From Variovorax soli NBRC 106424 (GTDB taxonomy: Bacteria > Pseudomonadota > Gammaproteobacteria > Burkholderiales > Burkholderiaceae_C), in assembly GCF_001591385.1 (NCBI RefSeq), contig NZ_BCUU01000015.1, forward strand, positions 1-64,000: a stretch of 64,000 nt of DNA, written 5' to 3'. This document shows, piece by piece, positions 9,681-20,339 of the stretch; the stretch's first letter is position 1, and each line of letters begins with the position of its first letter. Under the pieces are notes generated by a model that saw only the letters and a program-made list of their open reading frames with translations, was not told the DNA's origin and ran no database searches. The position numbers and the translations under genes are program-made.

Positions 9681-10409
9681 TCAGTCGGCGTCTTGACCGG
9701 CCAGCAACACCAGGGCAGCCAGCGCGGCCGTTTCCGCCCGCAGCACGCGGGCACCCAGGGTGACGGGCGCAAAGCCCGCCGCACGCGCCTGCTCGTCTTC
9801 CTCGCGGCTGAGGCCGCCTTCCGGGCCGCTGAGCACCAGGAATGCTTCATCGGCGGTGGACGCGCCGGTCCGTGCGATGCCGCGAGTTCCCTGCGCAAGG
9901 CTCAGCACCAGGCGGCGCGCGCCGGAGGATTCCGACCCAAGCCACTTCGAAAATCCTTGCACCGGATGCACGTGCGGCACCCGGTTGCGTCCGCACTGCT
10001 CGCACGCGGCGACGGCAATGGCTTCCCAGTGCGCACGCTTCTTTTCGGCGCGCTCGCCGCTCAGGCGCAGCACCGCATGCGCCGTCATCAAGGGCTGGAT
10101 GCTGGCCACGCCCAGCTCGGTCGCCTTTTCCACCAGCCAATCCATGCGTTCGTTGGCGGGCATGCCCACGGCCAGGTGAACGGCGCGCGGCGCTTCCCTT
10201 TCGACGGCCAGGTGTGCATTCACCGTCACGCCCACGTCGTTGCGCCCCATTCGTTCGACGGTGGCGCTGTACTCACCGCCCTCGCCGTTGAACAGGGTGA
10301 GTTCGTCGCCGGGTTGGAGCCTTAGCACCTGCACATGGCGGGCGGCGCCGGCGGGCAGATCGAAGGACAGACCGGCGCTCAGCGCACCGGGACAATGGAA
10401 TCGCGGCAT
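9681..10409 (-). CDS. rsmE: 16S rRNA (uracil(1498)-N(3))-methyltransferase RsmE
   Basis: Methylates N3 of U1498 in 16S rRNA using AdoMet. The 242-residue protein has an N-terminal PUA-like domain (MPRFHCPG..., HVQVLRLQPGDELTLFNGEG) and a C-terminal SPOUT knot. The knot shows LVLSGPEGGLSREED (about 187-201) and LGARVLRAETAA (about 214-225), both family signatures. It follows amgK by 29 bases on the same strand. No strong ribosome-binding site is visible before the ATG, so coupling to amgK is likely. Confidence 0.95.
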   Translation of the reverse strand: MPRFHCPGALSAGLSFDLPAGAARHVQVLRLQPGDELTLFNGEGGEYSATVERMGRNDVGVTVNAHLAVEREAPRAVHLAVGMPANERMDWLVEKATELGVASIQPLMTAHAVLRLSGERAEKKRAHWEAIAVAACEQCGRNRVPHVHPVQGFSKWLGSESSGARRLVLSLAQGTRGIARTGASTADEAFLVLSGPEGGLSREEDEQARAAGFAPVTLGARVLRAETAALAALVLLAGQDAD

Positions 10410-10438
10410 GGCGATCTGGGAAGGATTCGAACGCGCCG

Positions 10439-11539
10439 CTAGACGCGGCCGAAGGCATAGCCGCTGGCGGCCTGGATGCCCTCGATCTGGTCGATGGCGC
10501 GCAGCAGCGGAGCAAGCTCCCGGTAGCGTCCGGCGGTGGCACGGATGTAGCCGATGAAGCGCGGGGCGTCGGCCAGGTAGCGCGGCTTGCCGTCGCGCAG
10601 CGTCAGGCGCGCGAAGATGCCGGCCACCTTCAGGTGGCGCTGCAGCCCCATCCATTCCACGGCGCGGTAGAAGGCGCCGAAGTCTTCATCGACCGGCAGC
10701 CCCGCCTTGCGGGCCTTTTGCCAGTAGCGCACCGTCACGTCGATCACGAATTCCTCGTCCCAGCTCAGGAAGGCATCGCGCATGAGACTGGCGATGTCGT
10801 AGGTGATCGGGCCGTACACGGCGTCCTGGAAGTCGAGCACGCCCAGTTCGCCGGTCGACGGGTTCACCATGAGATTGCGCGGCATGAAGTCGCGGTGCAC
10901 GTAGACGCTGGGCGACGCCAGGTTGTTCTTCACGATCAGATCGAAGCTGCGCGCCAGCGTTTCGGCCAGCGGGCCTTCCACCGCGATGCCGCGGTGCTTC
11001 GCCACGTACCAATCCGGGAAGAGCGCGAGTTCACGGCGCAGCAGGGCTTCGTCGTAGGCGGGCAGCACGCCGGCCGCGGATGAAAGCTGCCAGTGCACCA
11101 GCGCGTCGATGGCGGCCTCGTACATCGGCCGCGCTGCCTCGGGCTGTGCCGGGTCGATCCGGTCCAGCATGGTCTGGCGGCCCAGGTCGTTGAGCAGCAG
11201 GAAGCCCTGCGCCTGGTCCCAGTCGAGCACCTGCGGTGCCGTCACACCGGCCTGCGACATGAGTTGCGCCACCTTCACGAAAGGTGCGCTGTCTTCCTTG
11301 TCGGGCGGTGCGTCCATCACGATCCGGGTGGAGGCCGGGCCCTCGCCTGCGGCGTCGACGCGGAAGTAGCGCCTGAAGCTGGCGTCGGCCGATGCCAGCC
11401 GCACGGAGTCGGGCCGCAGGCCATGTGCCGGCGCAACGCGCGTCAGCCAGGCGGCGAAGGCCTTTTCGCGCTGCGCATCGTTCCAAAGGATGCCGGCGGG
11501 CGTGTGGACGTCGAGGCCCGGGGTCGAAGGTGCTGTCAT
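10439..11539 (-). CDS. amgK: N-acetylmuramate/N-acetylglucosamine 1-kinase AmgK
   Basis: Aminoglycoside-phosphotransferase-fold sugar kinase of 366 residues that makes MurNAc-1-phosphate in the cell-wall recycling shunt upstream of MurU. The kinase signatures are SFRRYFRV (about 53-60), the Brenner motif VHRDFMPRNLMV (about 215-226) with catalytic Asp, and LDFQDAVYGP (about 237-246) with metal-binding Asp. Position divergent from lptD, as in pseudomonads, supports AmgK over a generic phosphotransferase. MurU is not adjacent here but lies at 30008-30778. The start overlaps open frame upstream of lptD. Confidence 0.88.
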   Translation of the reverse strand: MTAPSTPGLDVHTPAGILWNDAQREKAFAAWLTRVAPAHGLRPDSVRLASADASFRRYFRVDAAGEGPASTRIVMDAPPDKEDSAPFVKVAQLMSQAGVTAPQVLDWDQAQGFLLLNDLGRQTMLDRIDPAQPEAARPMYEAAIDALVHWQLSSAAGVLPAYDEALLRRELALFPDWYVAKHRGIAVEGPLAETLARSFDLIVKNNLASPSVYVHRDFMPRNLMVNPSTGELGVLDFQDAVYGPITYDIASLMRDAFLSWDEEFVIDVTVRYWQKARKAGLPVDEDFGAFYRAVEWMGLQRHLKVAGIFARLTLRDGKPRYLADAPRFIGYIRATAGRYRELAPLLRAIDQIEGIQAASGYAFGRV

Positions 11540-11669
11540 GGATAATCGATTCTACAAATCCGTCCTGGCGGCGGCCGCCCAGCGGCAGGCCGGCGGGACC
11601 CGTGCCATGTGCTGGCAACAATGCCGCGCGTCTTGTTTCACCGCATACAAAAAGTACCTTCCGCTGCCG

Positions 11670-14108
11670 ATGCTTGAATTGTCCCGTGCCACCTGGCGTC
11701 GGTGCCGCCCGCCTCTGCCGCTGGCGCTGCTCACCGTCGCACTGCTGCACGCGCAGGCGGCCATGGCGCAGGATGCGCAGGGCGCGGCGGCGCCCGACCC
11801 GCTGTCGAGTCCGCTGCAATTGCGGCGCACGCCGATGCTGGCCGAGTCCGAGCCGCGCTCGCAAAGCGGCGATCTGCCCAGCTTCATCTCGGGCGACAAG
11901 ATTTCCGGCAGGCCGGATCTCGAGGCCGTGGTCGAGGGCCATGCCCAGCTGCGCAAGGGCGACACCGTCATCAATGCCGACCGGCTCGAGTACTACCAGC
12001 CCGACGACACCGCCAAGGCCACCGGCAATGTACGGATCAACCAGGCGGGCAACATCTACGAAGGCCCGGCGCTGCAGCTCAAGCTGGAGACCTTCGAAGG
12101 CTTCTTCGACCGGGTGCGCTACCAGTTCCTGGCCAATGGGGCGCATGGCGAAGCCAGCCGCATCGACTTCATCGACGAGAACGTCTCGATTGCGCGCAAC
12201 GCCAGCTACACCACCTGCCGGCGTGAAGATTTTCCCGGCTGGACGCCCGACTGGGTGCTGAGCGCTGCCTCGATCCACACGGACAAGGAAGAAGACGTGG
12301 GCGTCGCCAAGGACGCGCAGCTGAGCTTCATGGGTTTGAGCACGCCGCCCTTTCCTTCGCTGAGCTTTCCGCTCTCGGGCGCCCGCAAGAGCGGCCTGCT
12401 GCCGCCCGTCATCGGCCTGGACAACACCAACGGGCTGGAGCTGAGCCTGCCCTACTACTGGAATATCGCGCCCAACCGCGACCTGACGTTCATCCCGACG
12501 CTCATGAGCAAGCGCGGCGTCAACCTGGGGACGGAATTCCGGTATCTGGAAAACACATACAGCGGCGAGGCGCGCGTCGACTACATGCCCAACGACAGGC
12601 TGCGCGACGGCGAGGACCGCTGGGGCATCTGGACGCGGCACCGGCAGACCTTCGACGCGAAGCCGCTGGGCCTGGATTTCCTGAGCGGGTCGCTGAACAT
12701 CAACCGGGTCAGCGACGACAACTACTGGCGCGACTTCAACCGCACGCCCTCGGTCACGCAGCGCCTGCTCGCTTCGGAAGCCTCGCTGAACTGGGCCAAG
12801 GGCGACTGGACCGGCACGGTGCGGGCCTTGTCCTACCAGACGCTGCAGGCCCAGGATTCGATCATCGTGCCGCCGTACGACCGGCTGCCGCAGCTGACCG
12901 CCAACTACACCAAGTACAACCTGCCGGGCGGCTTCGACTTCACCTTCGACGCCGACTACACGCGCTTTCACGGCGATCCGGCCCTGCAGCGGCTGCTCTA
13001 CCCGGGCCGCCCCGACCAGCCCGACGCCGAACGCATGTTCGCGGTCGGCGCGATCAGCCGGCCCTTCCTCACGCCGGGCACCTTCGTCATTCCGAAGCTG
13101 ATGCTCAACGGCACCGCGTACCAGTTCGACGCCGACTATTTCGGCCGAGCCAGCGCGACCCGCGTGCTGCCGACCTTCAGCCTGGACTCGGGGTTGATCT
13201 TCGAGCGCGACACCAATTTCTTCGGGCGCGCCTTCACGCAGACGCTGGAGCCCCGGGCGTTCTATACCTACACGCCCTTCAAGGACCAGAGCCAGCTGCC
13301 CGTCTACGACACGGCGCAGAACGATTTCAACTTCGCGACCATCTACACAGAGAATGTGTACTCGGGCAACGACCGCATCGCCGACAACAACATGGCAACC
13401 GTGGGCGTGACCTCGCGGCTGATCGATCCCGACACCGGCGCCGAAGCCGCGCGCGTGGGCATCGCGCAGCGCATTCGCTTCAAGGACCAGGAAGTCGTCC
13501 TGCCGGGCCAGGCGCCCGTCACGGACCGCTTCAGCGACATCCTGCTGGGCGGCAGCGTCAACTGGACGCCGAAGTGGAGCACCGAGGGCACGATCCAGTA
13601 CAACCCCGACACGCAGCGCTCCAACCGCACCACACTCGGCGGGCGCTACCAGCCCGGGCCCTACCGCTCGCTGTATGCGGCCTACCGTTTCCAGCGCGAG
13701 TCGACGCCCCAGGCCAACGACGGCAGCCAGTCGATCGATTTCGCCTGGCAATGGCCGCTGAACGACCTGTGGGGCGACAAGGGCCAGGACCTCGGCCCCG
13801 GCCGCGGCCAGGGCGGCGGGCGCTGGTACGCCGTCGGACGGCTGAACTACAGCATGGAAGACAATAAGCTCACCGACGGCATCGTCGGGCTGGAATACGA
13901 TGCATGCTGCTGGATCGGCCGCGTTGTCCTGGAGCGGCTGACCACTGGCCAGACCAGCGCCAACACGCGCATCATGTTCCAACTGGAGTTCGTCGGATTC
14001 GCCGCCGTGGGCACCAGCCCGCTGCGAAGCCTGCAGAGCAACATTCGCGCTTACCAGCCCCTGCGTCAACGGTTCGACTCGCCGAGCCGCTTCACCCAAT
14101 ACGACTGA
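11670..14108 (+). CDS. lptD: LPS-assembly protein LptD
   Basis: Outer-membrane barrel that inserts lipopolysaccharide into the outer leaflet, with LptE as plug. About 812 residues: a signal peptide (PLALLTVALLHAQAAMA), an N-terminal beta-taco OstA/LptA-like domain (about 60-200; VVEGHAQLRKGDTVINADRLEY) and a barrel to the C-terminus. Disulfide-type cysteines are seen in TTCRRE and the conserved DACCWIG pair. The start is uncertain: the ATG at 11670 gives the usual short signal peptide, whereas in-frame ATGs at 11607 and 11538 add unlikely residues. No strong Shine-Dalgarno. Operon with surA, 20 bases downstream. Confidence 0.95.
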   Translation: MLELSRATWRRCRPPLPLALLTVALLHAQAAMAQDAQGAAAPDPLSSPLQLRRTPMLAESEPRSQSGDLPSFISGDKISGRPDLEAVVEGHAQLRKGDTVINADRLEYYQPDDTAKATGNVRINQAGNIYEGPALQLKLETFEGFFDRVRYQFLANGAHGEASRIDFIDENVSIARNASYTTCRREDFPGWTPDWVLSAASIHTDKEEDVGVAKDAQLSFMGLSTPPFPSLSFPLSGARKSGLLPPVIGLDNTNGLELSLPYYWNIAPNRDLTFIPTLMSKRGVNLGTEFRYLENTYSGEARVDYMPNDRLRDGEDRWGIWTRHRQTFDAKPLGLDFLSGSLNINRVSDDNYWRDFNRTPSVTQRLLASEASLNWAKGDWTGTVRALSYQTLQAQDSIIVPPYDRLPQLTANYTKYNLPGGFDFTFDADYTRFHGDPALQRLLYPGRPDQPDAERMFAVGAISRPFLTPGTFVIPKLMLNGTAYQFDADYFGRASATRVLPTFSLDSGLIFERDTNFFGRAFTQTLEPRAFYTYTPFKDQSQLPVYDTAQNDFNFATIYTENVYSGNDRIADNNMATVGVTSRLIDPDTGAEAARVGIAQRIRFKDQEVVLPGQAPVTDRFSDILLGGSVNWTPKWSTEGTIQYNPDTQRSNRTTLGGRYQPGPYRSLYAAYRFQRESTPQANDGSQSIDFAWQWPLNDLWGDKGQDLGPGRGQGGGRWYAVGRLNYSMEDNKLTDGIVGLEYDACCWIGRVVLERLTTGQTSANTRIMFQLEFVGFAAVGTSPLRSLQSNIRAYQPLRQRFDSPSRFTQYD

Positions 14109-14128
14109 TTTCGACCCGAAGGCCAGCC

Positions 14129-15574
14129 ATGAGCCATTCCAGAATCCTCCTTCGCGCCATCGTCCTCGCGGCCCTGGGTGCCGTGGGCGCTGCCCAGGCG
14201 CAAAGCAGCCTGCGATCGAACAGCAGCGCGGCTCCGGCGCCGCGCGGCATCACGGACATCATGCGGGCCGGGCCTCAGCGCAGCGAGCCACCCGCGGCCG
14301 CCGCGCCCTTGCCCACGCCTGCGCCCGCCACCACGCCCAGCGGGCAACGCGTGGCCGAGTACATCGTGGCGCTGGTCAATTCGGAGCCGGTGACCAACAC
14401 CGAAGTGCTGTCCCGGGTGCAGCGCGCCTTGCGCCAGGGAGGGCCGGAGGTCGAGCGCGTGCCGCGCCCCGAACTCAACCGAATGGCGCTGGAGCGCATC
14501 ATCGTCGAGAAGGCGCAACTGCAGCAGGCCAAGGAAATCGGCATCAAGGTGGACGAGCTGCAGGTGGACCAGGCCGAGGAAGGCGTGGCCCGCCAGAACC
14601 AGATGACGGTCACCGAGCTGGGCCGGCGCCTGGCCCAGGAAGGCATCTCGCGCGACGCGTACCGGCGAGAGCTGCGCACCCAGATCACGATGTCGCGCCT
14701 GCGCGAGCGCGAGGTCGAGCCGAAGGTGAAGGTGACCGACCTCGAGGTCGATCAGTACCTGCGCGACCAGAGCAATTCCGCCAAGGCTGCGCCGAACGTC
14801 AACATCGCCCACGTGCTGGTCGCGGTGCCCGACGGGGCCTCGGATGCGAAGGTGGCCGAACTCGAGCGCAAGGCGCAGGGCATTGCCCAGCGCGCGCGTG
14901 CGGGCGAAGACTTCGCCGCCCTGGCGCGCGACCAGTCGGATGCGCCGGATCGCCTCAACGGCGGTGCGCTGGGCATGCGCAGCGCCGAACGCTACCCACC
15001 CCTGTTCGTGGAGGCGACCCAGGGCCTGCAGGTCGGCGGCATCGCCGGTCCGGTTCGCTCCGGTGCCGGCTTTCACGTGCTGAAGGTGCTTGCCAAGTCG
15101 CAACCGGGCGACGCTGCTTCCACCGTCACGCAGACCAAGGTGCGTCACATCCTGCTGCGTGTGGACGACAAGCGCAGCACCGCGCAAGCGGCCAAGGAAC
15201 TTGCCGAATTCAAGAAGCGCATCGAGGCGGGCACGGCCACCTTTGCCGGCCTGGCGCGCGACAACTCGCAGGACGGCAGTGCCAAGGACGGCGGCGAACT
15301 CGGCTGGTCGCGTCCCGGCATGTTCGTGCCCGAGTTCGAGGAGGCCATGGACCGCCTGCAGCCCGGCCAGGTGAGCGATCCGGTGGTGTCGCGCTTCGGC
15401 GTGCACCTGATCCAGGTCGAGCAGCGCCGCGAGGCCAAGCTCTCGCAAGCCGAGCAGCGCGACGCCGCACGTGCCGTGCTGCGCGAAAAGCGCATGGAAG
15501 AGGCCTACAACACATGGGTGCAGGAAGTGCGCGGCCGTGCCTACGTCGAGTACCGCGAGCCGCCCCAATCCTGA
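14129..15574 (+). CDS. surA: periplasmic chaperone / peptidyl-prolyl isomerase SurA
   Basis: Escorts outer-membrane proteins, including LptD, through the periplasm. The 481 residues comprise a signal peptide ending around AAQAQ (residue 25), a Pro/Ala-rich linker, the SurA N-domain from VAEYIVALVNSEPVTNTEV (about 72-90), and two parvulin domains. Parvulin 1 begins at NVNIAHVLVAVPDG (about 222) and parvulin 2 at VRHILLRVDD (about 338). GAAGG-type GAAGG at 14118-14122 precedes the ATG. pdxA, which follows surA in E. coli, is missing; rsmA follows directly. Confidence 0.96.
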   Translation: MSHSRILLRAIVLAALGAVGAAQAQSSLRSNSSAAPAPRGITDIMRAGPQRSEPPAAAAPLPTPAPATTPSGQRVAEYIVALVNSEPVTNTEVLSRVQRALRQGGPEVERVPRPELNRMALERIIVEKAQLQQAKEIGIKVDELQVDQAEEGVARQNQMTVTELGRRLAQEGISRDAYRRELRTQITMSRLREREVEPKVKVTDLEVDQYLRDQSNSAKAAPNVNIAHVLVAVPDGASDAKVAELERKAQGIAQRARAGEDFAALARDQSDAPDRLNGGALGMRSAERYPPLFVEATQGLQVGGIAGPVRSGAGFHVLKVLAKSQPGDAASTVTQTKVRHILLRVDDKRSTAQAAKELAEFKKRIEAGTATFAGLARDNSQDGSAKDGGELGWSRPGMFVPEFEEAMDRLQPGQVSDPVVSRFGVHLIQVEQRREAKLSQAEQRDAARAVLREKRMEEAYNTWVQEVRGRAYVEYREPPQS

Positions 15575-15617
15575 TGTCGGGCGCCAATTCGACACGCCGT
15601 TTACGGGGCGCGCCTGA

Positions 15618-16388
15618 ATGAAGCACATTCCGCGCAAGCGCTTCGGCCAGCATTTCCTCGCCGACGAAGGGATCATCGACGCGATCGTGCGCGAGATCGC
15701 GCCGCGGCCGGGCGATCCCATGGTGGAAATCGGCCCGGGGCTGGCCGCCCTCACGCAGCCCCTGGTGGAACGGCTCGGGCATCTCACCGTGGTCGAGCTC
15801 GACCGTGACCTGGCGGCGCGGCTGCGCAGCCACGGCCAGTTGCGCGTCATCGAGTCGGACGTGCTGAAGGTCGATTTCGGCGCGCTCGCGCAGGAGCTTG
15901 CGCCCGGCCAGGATGCCGCCCTGCGGGTGGTGGGCAACCTGCCCTACAACATCTCCACGCCGATCCTTTTCCATCTGTTGGCCTTCGCGGGCCGGATTGC
16001 CGACCAGCACTTCATGCTGCAAAAGGAGGTGATCGACCGCATGGTCGCGGCGCCCGCCACGGCCGACTACGGCCGCCTGAGCGTGATGCTGCAGTGGCGC
16101 TATGCGATGGAGAACGTCCTCTTCGTGCCGCCCGAGAGTTTCGATCCGCCGCCGCGGGTCGACAGTGCCGTGGTGCGCATGGTGCCGCGCGCCCAGCCGG
16201 CGCCGGTGCGGCCACCGTTGCTGGAGGAGCTGGTGCAGACCGCCTTCAGCCAGCGGCGCAAGCTGCTGCGCCACACCTTGGGCAAATGGCTCGATGCGAA
16301 GGGTTTCGCAGGCAACTTCGACACGCAGCGGCGTGCCGAGGAAGTGCCGGTGGACGAATACGTGGCGCTGGCGCTTGAGTTGCCATAG
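15618..16388 (+). CDS. rsmA: 16S rRNA (adenine(1518)-N(6)/adenine(1519)-N(6))-dimethyltransferase RsmA (KsgA)
   Basis: Dimethylates A1518 and A1519 near the 3' end of 16S rRNA, a late 30S maturation step. The 256-residue protein shows RKRFGQHFL (6-14), the AdoMet motif [11 protein letters not shown] (about 35-45), VVELDRDLA, and the catalytic NLPYNIS (about 105-111). The C-terminal helical region has [12 protein letters not shown]. It starts 43 bases after surA and is followed by a strong terminator, closing the lptD-surA-rsmA unit. Confidence 0.97.
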   Translation: MKHIPRKRFGQHFLADEGIIDAIVREIAPRPGDPMVEIGPGLAALTQPLVERLGHLTVVELDRDLAARLRSHGQLRVIESDVLKVDFGALAQELAPGQDAALRVVGNLPYNISTPILFHLLAFAGRIADQHFMLQKEVIDRMVAAPATADYGRLSVMLQWRYAMENVLFVPPESFDPPPRVDSAVVRMVPRAQPAPVRPPLLEELVQTAFSQRRKLLRHTLGKWLDAKGFAGNFDTQRRAEEVPVDEYVALALELP

Positions 16389-16414
16389 CCTGCTTCGCTG
16401 CGCAGCGCCCACAA

Positions 16415-16438
16415 AAAAACCCGCCGAGGCGGGTTTTT
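16415..16438. terminator. bidirectional intrinsic terminator after rsmA
   Basis: Stem AAAAACCCGC (16415-16424) pairs with GCGGGTTTTT (16429-16438) around a CGAG loop. It has a T-run for plus-strand transcription and a matching A-run that gives a T-run on the minus strand. It separates rsmA from the convergent RNase-barstar unit. Confidence 0.9.
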
Positions 16439-16460
16439 CTTTGGCTTGGCGCGCAGCCGA

Positions 16461-16691
16461 TCAGGCGGCAGCGAGCCAGTAGCCGGCGTTGAAGGGGCTG
16501 CTCATGCGCAGCGCCAGGGGCGACACGTCCAGGAGCTTGTCCGTGGGCATCTTCTCGGCGTTGGGGTCTTCCTGGACCTCGGCGGCGGGCGCGGATGCTG
16601 CGGTTTCGAGCGTGGCGCTGTCGTTAGCCTCGTTCGCCCGTTCTGCTTGGCTGGCTTGTGCAGAACGGGCTACAGAAAAGAATAGAAGCAC
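16461..16691 (-). CDS. small hypothetical protein downstream of barstar
   Basis: A frame of up to 76 residues, starting GTG at 16691 inside the barstar 3' end (22-base overlap) and ending just before the bidirectional terminator. Third codon positions are nearly all G/C from about 16640 down to the stop, which supports real coding. The sequence is Ala/Glu-rich, then LLDVSPLALRMSSPFNAGYWLAAA. I do not recognise a family. No signal peptide is convincing. The true start may be internal (an ATG at 16550 would leave about 29 residues), because the N-terminal codons lie in an inverted repeat. Confidence 0.5.
   Translation of the reverse strand: MLLFFSVARSAQASQAERANEANDSATLETAASAPAAEVQEDPNAEKMPTDKLLDVSPLALRMSSPFNAGYWLAAA
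16636..16670. repeat. 11-bp perfect inverted repeat at the barstar stop codon
   Basis: GCCCGTTCTGC (16636-16646) and its exact complement GCAGAACGGGC (16660-16670) flank a 13-base spacer. The outer arm touches the barstar TAG. There is no T-run, so it may be an RNA stability element, a transcription pause or a small mobile repeat rather than a terminator. Confidence 0.6.
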
Positions 16692-17089
16692 CGGAAGGGA
16701 ATCTTGCGGTCGCCCCAGTAGTCGGCGGCGTCACGGAAGATGTCCAGCAGCTGCTCGCGCGCTTCCTTGTCGAACTTGGCGTTGGCCGGGATCTGTTCCA
16801 GCACCACCACGAAGCCGGGCTGCGGGCCCGACTTGTGCAGCGGGTCGGTCATGCAGTCGTACAGCGCGTCGAAGTTCTTGCCGAAGTGCTGCGGGAACAT
16901 GAACTGCTGCGCGATCAGGTCGAGCACGTCCTGCTTGCTCTGGGCGTTGCCCAGGTTGGCATACAGGAAGTGCTGGCCCGCCGAATGCGCCGCCTCCTGC
17001 AGGTCGCTCACGCGGAACGCGCGGATCGACTGCACGATGTTCGGGCGCACGCCGCGAAGGGATACGTTCATCTCCGGAGGTCTTTCCAT
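16670..17089 (-). CDS. barstar-family ribonuclease inhibitor
   Basis: Cytoplasmic inhibitor expected to bind the RNase encoded immediately upstream. The protein has 139 residues with this start. The barstar core runs from about residue 35: FLYANLGNAQSKQDVLDLIAQ, then FGKNFDALYDCMTD (Trp/Asp-type inhibitory helix region), FVVVLEQIP, and a C-terminal strand ending RKIPFRCFYSFL. The family's F-GxNxDAL pattern is clear. The start is uncertain: ATG at 17089 is chosen, but ATG 17071 with GGAG directly before it and TTG 17137 are possible. It lies 72 bases downstream of the RNase gene on the same strand. Confidence 0.88.
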   Translation of the reverse strand: MERPPEMNVSLRGVRPNIVQSIRAFRVSDLQEAAHSAGQHFLYANLGNAQSKQDVLDLIAQQFMFPQHFGKNFDALYDCMTDPLHKSGPQPGFVVVLEQIPANAKFDKEAREQLLDIFRDAADYWGDRKIPFRCFYSFL

Positions 17090-17161
17090 GGTTGTCGTCA
17101 ACATTTCATCGTCAGGTGCGTCCAGGCACCTCTCCAATACATATCCTGGCCAATCCTCGGC

Positions 17162-17572
17162 TCATGGCACGATGCGGCGAAAGCTCGCATAGTGGTCTGC
17201 GGTGTACCAACAGGCCGATGGCGCCTTCTGCGCCCCACCACACACAATGCGCCGCGCGCCGCGGTTGCGCGCACCCGGGGTTTCGACCGTGTATTCGCGA
17301 TAGTGGCCGCGCGCTTCGCGTGGCAGCAGACGTTCGCGGTTGCCGAACACGCTGCCATCCTTGTCGTACCGAAACGGTCCGCCATTGAAAATGGCCTGAT
17401 AGGTCCGTTGTCCTTCCGCCGGCAGTTCGGCCAGTGCGACGGTGGTCGCCTGGGTCTTGCTTGTCGCGGCGCCAGGCCATTCGAAGCCTTGAGCCCCGGT
17501 CGAAAGCGCCGTGAGCACAAGCCCCGTGAGCGCAAGTTTCGAAACAGCTGACCTGAGGAAGGCGAACGCCAC
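17162..17572 (-). CDS. secreted guanyl-specific ribonuclease (barnase/RNase N1-T1 family)
   Basis: Small extracellular or periplasmic RNase. With the GTG start at 17572 it has 136 residues, beginning with a signal peptide (AVSKLALTGLVLTALSTGAQG). The mature part has FNGGPFRYDKDGSVFGNRE, then the catalytic set of the microbial RNase superfamily: Glu in YTVETPG, Arg in RGARRIVCGG and His in TADHYASF. Two cysteines (CGG, CWY) could form a disulfide. A TTG at 17629 would add 19 residues before the signal. The adjacent barstar gene supports the assignment. No clear ribosome-binding site. Confidence 0.85.
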   Translation of the reverse strand: MAFAFLRSAVSKLALTGLVLTALSTGAQGFEWPGAATSKTQATTVALAELPAEGQRTYQAIFNGGPFRYDKDGSVFGNRERLLPREARGHYREYTVETPGARNRGARRIVCGGAQKAPSACWYTADHYASFRRIVP

Positions 17573-17725
17573 GATGGGACAACGCGAACTGAAAGAGCGG
17601 GTGGGCCAATGAGCCGATTCGGTGGGCAAACCCTGAAAACCGAGCCTGGAACCTGTTCCAAGCCTTGGGGTTTACCCTCGAATTCAAGCCCGCCAGTGTG
17701 CACCAGACGCGCGCAAATAGCAAGC

Positions 17726-17785
17726 GCCTGCCCAAAAGTTGAGCAGGCATTCAGGTCGCGTCCACCGCGCGAAGTTGGTGGACGC
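17726..17785 (-). terminator. tandem hairpins downstream of maeB
   Basis: Two stem-loops follow the maeB stop on the minus strand: a perfect 9-bp stem 17758-17766 with 17777-17785, and a 6-bp stem GCCTGC/GCAGGC between 17726 and 17749. Neither is followed by a good T-run, so they may act as mRNA end-stabilising structures or weak terminators. Confidence 0.45.
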
Positions 17786-17799
17786 TTCGGCGTCAGGCC

Positions 17800-20160
<2,361 letters not shown>

Positions 20161-20339
20161 GGACGTGTTGACTCCAGCTGCCGCGGTTGCAGGTCCGGCC
20201 CCGCGGCATCGTTATAGGGGGCGCCGATTGTAGACCTCGCCAGCGCCGGGGCGGGAGGTGGCCTCAACTCACCGCACTGCGGCGCTATGGCAAACTGCCG
20301 CGAGGAGCAGGGACCGTCCAAATCGAGGAGAGAAGCGAC

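Noticed and set aside
11031-14099. Very long minus-strand open frame (about 1,000 codons) opposite lptD
   Set aside because: It is antisense to lptD, rich in Arg/Ala/His/Gln as typical of shadow frames in GC-rich DNA, and has no domain or start signal.
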